Assembly: GCA_973895155.1 (NCBI GenBank) | Contig: OZ316896.1 | Span: 11,284,001-11,348,000, forward strand | Direction of reading: 5' to 3' | Length of the DNA stretch: 64,000 nucleotides | Source of the DNA: Marsupella aquatica | Taxonomy: Eukaryota > Marchantiophyta | Part shown: positions 56,950 to 64,000 of the stretch, piece by piece | How positions within the stretch are numbered: the stretch's first letter is position 1 | Layout: each line of letters starts with the position of its first letter | The notes under the pieces: generated by a model | Told to the model about the DNA's origin: nothing | What the model saw: the letters and a program-made list of their open reading frames with translations, nothing else | The model's database searches: none | Translations under genes and position numbers: made by a program

Positions 56950-57530
56950 TGACCAGTTGGTCCCACTGAAGTGATTGACTTTATGTTGAGGTTATCTTAT
57001 CTACAATAATAAGCAACTGAAAAGCATTAGGAATGAAGGAGTGGCTGAATATTTGACCATATGTTGAAGTCACTTACTTACCTAATGAATATAGACAACT
57101 GAAAAGGGTTGATCTATGACAAATCAACCCAAGGCTGTATGTTCGACCTTTTGTTGAGGTTACCTACTTACCTCATGAAGATAATTATGAAGATAGAAAA
57201 TTGAAAAGTAAAGGGTTGATTTATGACTAAAAAGCAAATCATGGCTGTATGTTTGACCTTATGTTTAAGTTACCCCTAGTCACTTACTTACTTCTGAACT
57301 TACTTATATATGAAGATAAACTACTGCTAAGCAAAGGGTTGATCCATGAGGAAGGACAGATTGGGTGTATATTTGACCTTATACTAAAGTTACCTACTTA
57401 CCTGATCAAGAGAAACAAATGAAAAGCAAAGAAATTGGTACATGCTGAATGACAAAAAGACTGCATATTTGACCTATGTTGAGGTCACCTACTTACCTTA
57501 TGAAGATATACAACTTAAAAGCAAAGAGTG
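56950..57530. repeat. Tandem repeat, about 90-130-bp unit, six copies
   Basis: Each copy has TGTAT(G/A)TTTGACCTTATGTTGAGGT, TACCTACTTACCT, ATGAAGATA, CAACTGAAAAGCAAAGGGTTGAT and ATGA. Copies are indel-rich. No coding potential. Confidence 0.8.
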
Positions 57531-59300
57531 GAATGAGTGGATTGATTGTCAGGAACCATTAGTTTATGAGAAATTGGTGTTTTGAGGCCTTTGTTACATG
57601 AAAGACCCACAGCCTCCCCTCTGTTGCCAATTTGCAATTGAGATAAATTATTCAGACAGGACCTTGTACTACCCAGTTGCGTGGGGGTTAAAGGCACTCA
57701 TTAGACCACCACAAGAAACACCACTTTGAGAGACCACTTGGGGAGAGCAAGAGGGAGATTCTAGCTGGAGTGGCTCCTTGAACTTGTTTTGTTGGTGTTG
57801 TTGGAGAATTTCACACAGAGACTGAGTGGGCAATTGTTGGGTTGATTGGCAACAAGTTCTGGCCGAGGTTCTAGCAAGTTTGGTTGTAGGTGCAGTCTAG
57901 AATGAGGGCCTTTCCCCAGTCTCTGTCCTCACAGCCTTCTTTAAGGATAGGGTTTCCATTGCTCTTCAACAGGGCTAGGCTTTCACCATTTTTTGTAGGG
58001 TGGAGGCTGTAGGTTTTAGGGCTTCTAGGTAGATCCTTAATTCAATGTGACCCTCCTTTGTAGTTTGCTCCTGAGCTCTACCAGGCTTTTCAGTGTTCTG
58101 CTGAGTAGGGTTTTAGCCTTTTTTTTTCTTTTTTTTCTTAGGTTGGGTAGTTGTTCTTTCCCGCTTGTCTTGGCCTCTTGGGCTGGTGGGGCCTCTTTCA
58201 CCCCCTTGGGGTCTTTCCTTTTTCCTTTCCCCCCTTTATTGGGGTTTTTGCCTTTTGGGGATCCTACCTCCATGGTTTTTGTTATTTTCCTCCCCATTGT
58301 GATATATATATTTATGATGTGTTTGCTTCTTCGTTTCCCCCAAAACTGCCCCTTACATGTTTGCTTTCTTTGTTTCTTAAATATATATTTTACAACGAGG
58401 ATAAAAACCTAGGAACGATGTTGATAGCCCACCAAATGGCTTCATATCCAGAGCCCTACTAGAGATAACCAAATGTGGGTCGCCCAATACAATAGCTGAT
58501 CAAATTTGATAGAAACACTTTAAGATAAAGGGCAAGCCGTGCTTAGGCACTCTCCTTGCGATCTAGGTCCTAGACGGGATAGAATGTCAAAATATGTTTT
58601 CTGGAAAGTTTAATCCAATCTGATTTTGTCCTCTAAGGGTGTGTGGGATGTGTTTGTTTTCATTGATATGTGATGCTTGTGTATTACAATTCCTTTTTTT
58701 GTCATGAAAGATGCTTATTTACTACATTTTCTTGGGATCCCTTAGCTAATACATGTTGATCTATGATACACTTAGCTGTAAAAGGGGTAAAATGTCATTC
58801 AAATTGATATAAGACATAAGGGGCAACAATAAATCAAAGTTTTGAAAGGAAAAGTCGATATAGGTCTTGTAGATGCGTTTATATGGCCTATAGGTCTTAC
58901 ATCAAAGTATTGCTTGGGAGTTGTAGACATTTACCATGGGGGAAAGAGAGGACAACAAACTCAAGCCGGCAGAAAGTCCTTCACAACCAAACCATTACTG
59001 TAATGAATGTTTGGCTCCATCTCCACTGCCTTCAAAGCACAAAGTCATAAGAGAATCAAATAAACAACATGTGTTAATATAGGATAGGCAAAGGATATGA
59101 GAAAGGCAGACAAAGGCGGAGGACTGCAAATTCAGTCCTGCCATTAGTTCCAAATCGTGTTATGAATCTTGGAGGGGGTGGTAGGGATGTAGACATGAAC
59201 ATCAATATTGACCTCAATGTTACACCACTATTGGAAAATGATGAATAAGATAATATGTAATTCCACTTGTGTGAAAATATGTATTGCACCGTCTCAATGA
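57531..59300. other. Intergenic; possible small retroelement remnant
   Basis: 57750-58440 is strongly pyrimidine-biased and shares CTTTATTGGG, then CCTTT.GGG.TCCT, with 22910-22960, the lead-in to the retroelement fragment. It may be the leader of a related element; the evidence is weak. A Lys-rich minus-strand frame (58037-58297) is explained by the base bias. 58450-59300 shows nothing. Confidence 0.3.
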
Positions 59301-59309
59301 TGAGGAAGG

Positions 59310-59760
59310 GCCGTCCTTGTGTATGTGTATGATAGATTGTAAACCTTCACTCCCTAGTATATGTGTATGACAAAATGTAAACCTCGACTCCCCCCGGATA
59401 TGTGTATGACAGAACATAAACCTTCACTCCCCCGGATATTTGTCTAACACAACGTAAACCTTGACTCCCCTGGAAATGGATGAGGAAGGATTGTCCCTCG
59501 GGCTGTCCCCCATATATGTGTATGACAGAACATAAACCCTAAAACTTCCCTAGATTTGTGTATGACAGAACATAAACCTTCACTCCCCCAAAAAAGGACG
59601 AAGAAGGGCCATCCTTGTCTATGTATATGATAGAATGTAAACCTTGACTACCCCGTACATGTGTATGACAGAATGTAAACCTTCACTCCCCAGGTCAAGG
59701 ATGAGGGATGGCCGTCCTTGTGTATGTCTATGACAAAACGTAAACCCACAGCAAAGAGTG
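59310..59760. repeat. Minisatellite, about 38-bp unit with a second motif
   Basis: About nine copies of GTGTATGACAGAACATAAACCTTCACTCCCC. After several of them a second motif occurs (GATGAGGAAGGGCCGTCCTTGTGT), so the higher-order unit alternates. The GAACATAAACC core also recurs outside the array up to 62.9 kb. Confidence 0.85.
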
Positions 59761-60503
59761 ATATGTATTACACCTTGTCGTGACATAACTAGTAGTGGTG
59801 CAAATGTATTGGGAACCAGACCGTGGCTTATACCAAGACAAGTGTATAGCACGTGTGAGACAAAATATAATCTCACACAAGTGTATTTTGCCTCCTATGA
59901 AAGCATGTGTGAGGCAAAGGTACAAGCAACATCTCTGAAATCTCACTTTTACAAGGGTGACAGTCTGTTCGTTGTAATGGCGGGAGGTGGGCAATGATGT
60001 CGGAGTAACAATACATGTAGTCCAAAATATATAGGGTCTTTTTTTCAAAACTTTGTTCTGTTGAAACTATCAACGGGTATATCCCAATACATATTCAAAA
60101 CTTCAGCGTAGTGATAGTTGCCACGAAACAAATAACTTTCCATGTCATGTGCCTACAAAACTACTATTTTTGGCAAAGGATCCAATTGTAGGCCTGGGAT
60201 TTTCTTTATGTCTTGTAGAGCCCCAATGTCTTCAACTTTATGACCCAAGGCTCTCCTAATCTGAAGGTCAATGAGGGCTAAACAAGTTTTGAGTAACAAG
60301 TCAACATGCCTTGGCAAAATTGGGACACCATCTAGGCCAACCCATACAAACAAGTAGCCCGGCCACTGAATGATGATCTGGATGAACCGGTGGAAAAGGC
60401 ACAACTACTTTCTTGCTAGTCAAAACATAAACCATTACACATACATGAAACAAAAAGTTGGATAAGGTTTGCACAATCTTAAAGTGCCTACCCTACGACA
60501 CAA

Positions 60504-61165
60504 TTATGGTTGTTGTTTGGTTCTTCCTGGACCTTGCAGGTCTAGGGTGTGTTGGCTCCACTTGCTGGGCTGTGTGCGAGGCTGTGTGGGCTTCTTACGT
60601 CCTAGCTTACCTTTAGCCCTAGCTTTATGTTTAGCTTTAGCTTTACCTTTAGGTTCTGGCTTCTCAAAAATTTGTTGTTTCTTGAACACAATCTTATCAG
60701 CATTGAAGTTAGTTTGGTCTAAATCCACTTTAGGCATGCCATCGTTAGAGCTCCAGTCTTCATCGTCTTTCGAAAGCATTGCCTATGTCAATGACACATT
60801 TGGACAAATACACAAAAAGAATCTGAATGTAGATACAAAACATGAACTCAGAACCAACATGAATGTAGATATAGAACATGAACTATGACACACATATATA
60901 CCTGAGTTTGCATGTCGTGCTAGCATGCATCGATGTACCAGCTGGGTCGTAGGTACAAACCTGTTAGGTGGATACACCAATTATCCTATTAGCCGCCTAC
61001 TTGCACATAGAAATAGAAAAAGAAAAGTTGATTACAGAACCGATGGTCAGTTTTTCATCCTGGGATGACACTTACAATATTGCTCTGCAGTTTTTCGCCC
61101 TTTTAGTAAAGTGTACCACACATTCGTTGACTTCGGACTCACTTTGGCTCATGTTTTGTTATTCA
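60504..61165 (-). pseudogene. Possible exons of an unrecognised, probably decayed gene
   Basis: Three stretches have protein-like composition and good splice signals on the minus strand. 61165-61087 reads MSQSESEVNECVVHFTKRAK and ends at ATT|GTAAGT. 60961-60903 lies between AACAG and CAG|GTATAT and holds a Cys residue. 60785-60504 starts after GACATAG and reads AMLSKDDEDWSSNDGMPKVD, then a Lys/Ala run (KGKAKAKHKARAKGK). I could not join them without a phase break, so the model is unresolved or the gene is broken. No family recognised. Confidence 0.3.
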
Positions 61166-61177
61166 CTTCAAAATTGA

Positions 61178-63060
61178 AGTGGATGCATGGAGAAAGCCCT
61201 GGAGGTATACCCCTTGGACCCTAGAGGACTAAGAAACCCCTCTGGATAGGGAGATCCAGGCGAGCCCTCCCAACCACAAGAAAGATTCCACTAAAGATAA
61301 ATTAGTGGGATGCAAGATGAGGATGACAACAAACCATGTTATAGTGCCAATCAACTACCCTACGACTTGCCTAATCTATCTAGTGTCGCTGTCTCCTAGG
61401 TGGCGGCGAGGTGGGTTGAGTCCCAAGCCATCAACCAAGTGCCAAACGCTCACTAGTCGCTAAATCAAAGATTTAGAAATGCCCTAACGTAACCATGATC
61501 GATGCTAATTAGGATAACCGCTCAAACCCGAGTACGTGATTAACGAGGATTGCATGACATGCATTTGCTCTACATCCATGTATGGACTCTGATTTTGCCA
61601 GAATGCATTAGTGTTATCTTTTATAGATGACAACATGCTTGTGAACTCCTTTGAACCCCTCCACTCATGGTAGGTCTTTTGCCTTGCTCATAATCCATGC
61701 AATTTCATCCCCATCATGAGCCGAGTTCAGGTTGTTTGCCCAGCAGAGGAACCAAGTCATCCTCTACCGCTTGAGCTTCCAAACCCGTCCGGGGTAGGAT
61801 CCTAGAGTGGATAGTGAATTGTGTGCGGCAACCGCTGTAGTGGGTGGATTCCTTGCAGCACAAACAAAGGAGAAGATTTTTGAATGCGTCACACCGACAA
61901 CGTTCACAAGCCAAAACATAAACCTACAAATGGAACATCTCAATACGTAGAACATAAACAAACAGACTTGGAAATACATCAATCCAAAACATAAACCAAT
62001 AATGCGCAACTCCATACCTATCCCTTCCCAACAATTTGGGATAGTAGACCGGACACTTCAGGATTCATGCGATGCACAACTTGCATGTGATCTAAAAATG
62101 CTTCCTTCTTAATCCACACTCTGATGTTCTCTTCCAATGCTCATTGATGTTGGCCTACGAGAAGTTGACCCATTCTGCCTCCAATGGAATTGCAGGCTTC
62201 CCTTTCGAGGTTACACTACTACTGAGCAAGGCCACATTCGGGGCCACATTATCTAAATGAATCCAAAATGTCCATGTCAATACCAAAATCTCAAAAGTCC
62301 AGTTCCAGCATCTTGCAGACATAAATTGTAACCCTAAGCTCTGCATCCAAAATTCAAGTAGAACATGAACTACAACCCTAAACACGTAAAGTATCCCACA
62401 CAATAGATATGTCAAGTGCCTACCCTAAGTAGGCAGGTTTGATATGCTGGTTTCGGACTCCTAGGTGTTCAATGAATAAGTTCACTATAAACATGAGGCA
62501 GATTGCCCGAACGCAATGATGTCTACATCATACGATCCAAAGAAAATGTGAAGAATAACCCCACCAAAACCCAAACCAATCACTAAACATCCATTGGAGA
62601 CCTAATTGCGCAAAAGCGAAGCTTCTCAAAAGCAATATGCCAACATCACACCATGATTGCGCAACAGTATGTTGGGATTGAAGAATGCTTACTTTCTAGT
62701 CCTGGGAATGTTCGTGTGCTCCTGTGTGACCCCACCGGTGGCGAATCCTTCGCGAGTGTCAAACACCAGTCCCCGGTCAACAATGGGAGACCGTGAGGTT
62801 GGTATGTGCCTCTCCCGCCTAGATTTTCAAAAGACGCACGGGGACAGAAAGTTTCCGTCATCCTTGGTGGATACTGCCAGAACATAAACCAACATTTGCT
62901 TCTTCGGGCGGGCAGGCTACATTGGGTTTAGGGATGGGCAGAGTATGGTGGCCCACTAATCCTGGACGACATGAACTTGACATAGATTTAACTCAGGGTA
63001 GAATATTGGGGATCATGGTATGAACCCATACCAAGCCTTGTGGAATTGGTACTTTCATGT
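61178..63060. other. Intergenic with scattered coding-like traces on the minus strand
   Basis: Short minus-strand segments look protein-like (about 62256-62158: NVALLSSSVTSKGKPAIPLEAEW; about 61914-61790, Cys-rich CERCRCDAF...CLCCKES), but none forms a credible gene. AACATAAACC-type words recur at about 61913, 61984, 62882. Perhaps fragments of a captured or degenerate gene. Confidence 0.25.
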
Positions 63061-63079
63061 AGATGTCTGGTCACCATCA

Positions 63080-63245
63080 TGTAAATCAAAGTGACCAGTC
63101 ATTTAAAATGAATGGTAGTGATGAAATTTAATATGAAAAACATTACCTGTCATTTCCCTCCTGTGGAGTCCCCAGTCATTTTCAATGGACTGTCTGGATG
63201 AAATCTAATATGAAAATAATCACCCGTTGCTTCCCCATCTCAAGA
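63080..63245. repeat. Tandem duplication, about 75-80-bp unit
   Basis: Two diverged copies with CCAGTCATTT, AATG, GATGAAAT(C/T)TAATATGAAAA, then ACCTGTCATTTCC / ACCCGTTGCTTCC. Confidence 0.6.
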
Positions 63246-63404
63246 CCCCATACAGATTTTGAGTATAAATCCGTATTTCATCAACATGACTCATTGATTG
63301 CATATAATGTTTCCCTTACTCATCCATGGTTATGACCGACCATGGATCACTCTCCCAACCTTTCGCAGACTTGAAAGATATCTCCATTGGGGATGGAATT
63401 GTTT

Positions 63405-63905
63405 TTACCATCTGGCTAGACCCACAACCCTCTTTCTGGGGGTAGCTAAAGTATGAGGAACCACAATGGGAAAAATATATTCTTTGGTACAGTAAAGCCT
63501 TGTTACTTTCTCCCTACAGTAAGTAATCCTTGTGGCTTGACAGGTTACTTTCTCTCTACCATAATTGAGCATTGTGGCTTGGCGGCAAATTGGTAATCAA
63601 CACCGGGATCTCAATAACCACCCAACCAGAAAGATTAAACTTCCCCAATCACAACATGACTGCACAAAGGGAATGACAATGCTTCACTTCCTCGTCTATA
63701 TTTCTTTGTTTCACCTTGAAATTGTGGATCATGAAAAGCAAGCACATCAGATTAATTTGTTACAAAAATTCTTGTCACCATCAGATTGGACCCACAAGCC
63801 TATTTGGGTCCAACGAAAGTACGAGGAAAAGGAAGGGAAAAATATCTCAGGTACAGTAGATCTTGTTACTGTGTTCCTTTACCGCAGGTAATCATTGTGG
63901 GGCAA
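63405..63905. repeat. Diverged direct repeat, period about 365 bp
   Basis: TTACCATCTGGCTAGACCCACAA... GTATGAGGAA ... GGGAAAAATATATTC ... GGTACAGTA ... CTTGTTACT ... AGTAATC at 63408-63530 recurs as CACCATCAGATTGGACCCACAA ... GGTAATCATT at 63776-63897. It runs close to the window edge and may continue beyond it. Confidence 0.6.
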
Positions 63906-64000
63906 CTTGGTAATTATCTTTAGGTCCTGATAACCTTTTCCTCTAGAGGCTGTTCAATATACGCGTGTGAGCCGTACCTCTTGCCCAGTGGAAAATTTGA

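Noticed and set aside
58037-58297. Lys-rich 86-residue frame, possible nuclear protein
   Set aside because: The composition follows from a pyrimidine-rich plus strand; the opposite strand has an equally long frame.
59310-59760. Regularly spaced repeats considered as a CRISPR array
   Set aside because: The spacers are repetitive themselves, no cas genes exist, and the context is nuclear DNA of a plant; it is a minisatellite.

Overview
The window looks like nuclear DNA from a land plant. The evidence is nuclear genes with organelle-targeting extensions (a chloroplast peptide deformylase, a thylakoid membrane protein, a mitochondrial ribosomal protein uL22, an organellar ClpX), GT-AG introns of about 100-900 bp, one GC-AG intron, and plant-type transposon debris. 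Intronless PDF and LRR genes and a retroelement with a C-terminal zinc knuckle plus nuclease-like domain make me lean to a non-seed plant such as a bryophyte. That placement is an inference, not shown by the sequence.

Layout. 1-6 kb: an MPH1-like thylakoid protein gene (minus), tandem repeats, a short hairpin MITE and a PDF1B-type peptide deformylase (plus). 6-11 kb: no supported gene. 11-12.85 kb: an intronless secreted LRR protein (plus). 15.06-15.7 kb: a probable PADRE/DUF4228-like protein (minus), next to a minisatellite. 19.3-21.0 kb: an ankyrin-repeat protein (minus). 22.9-24.4 kb: the 3' part of a decayed non-LTR retrotransposon (plus). 26.5-31.4 kb: a Helitron (minus) with a Rep-helicase gene cut by one in-frame TAG and a second, spliced, unrecognised gene overlapping the end of the helicase. 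31.7-38.3 kb: repeat-rich, with a 1.3-kb element having 242-bp terminal inverted repeats and a triplicated AT-rich unit. 39.2-41.1 kb: the two-exon mitochondrial uL22 gene (plus). 44.5-50.5 kb: a 15-exon organellar ClpX gene (minus), followed by a GC-rich leader/promoter region to 52.5 kb. 52.5-64 kb: AT-rich, with tandemly duplicated gene fragments, one MITE with a visible empty site, several minisatellites and scattered coding remnants.

The intact genes do not form an operon or pathway. Four of them (PDF1B, MPH1-like, uL22m, ClpX) serve protein synthesis, protein maintenance or photosystem stability in organelles. The most unusual items are the Helitron's second gene and its in-frame TAG codons, the 242-bp fold-back element with a hairpin nested in each arm, the GC-AG intron inside the conserved AAA+ core of ClpX, and the tandem gene-fragment array in which one copy keeps the pre-insertion site of a MITE.
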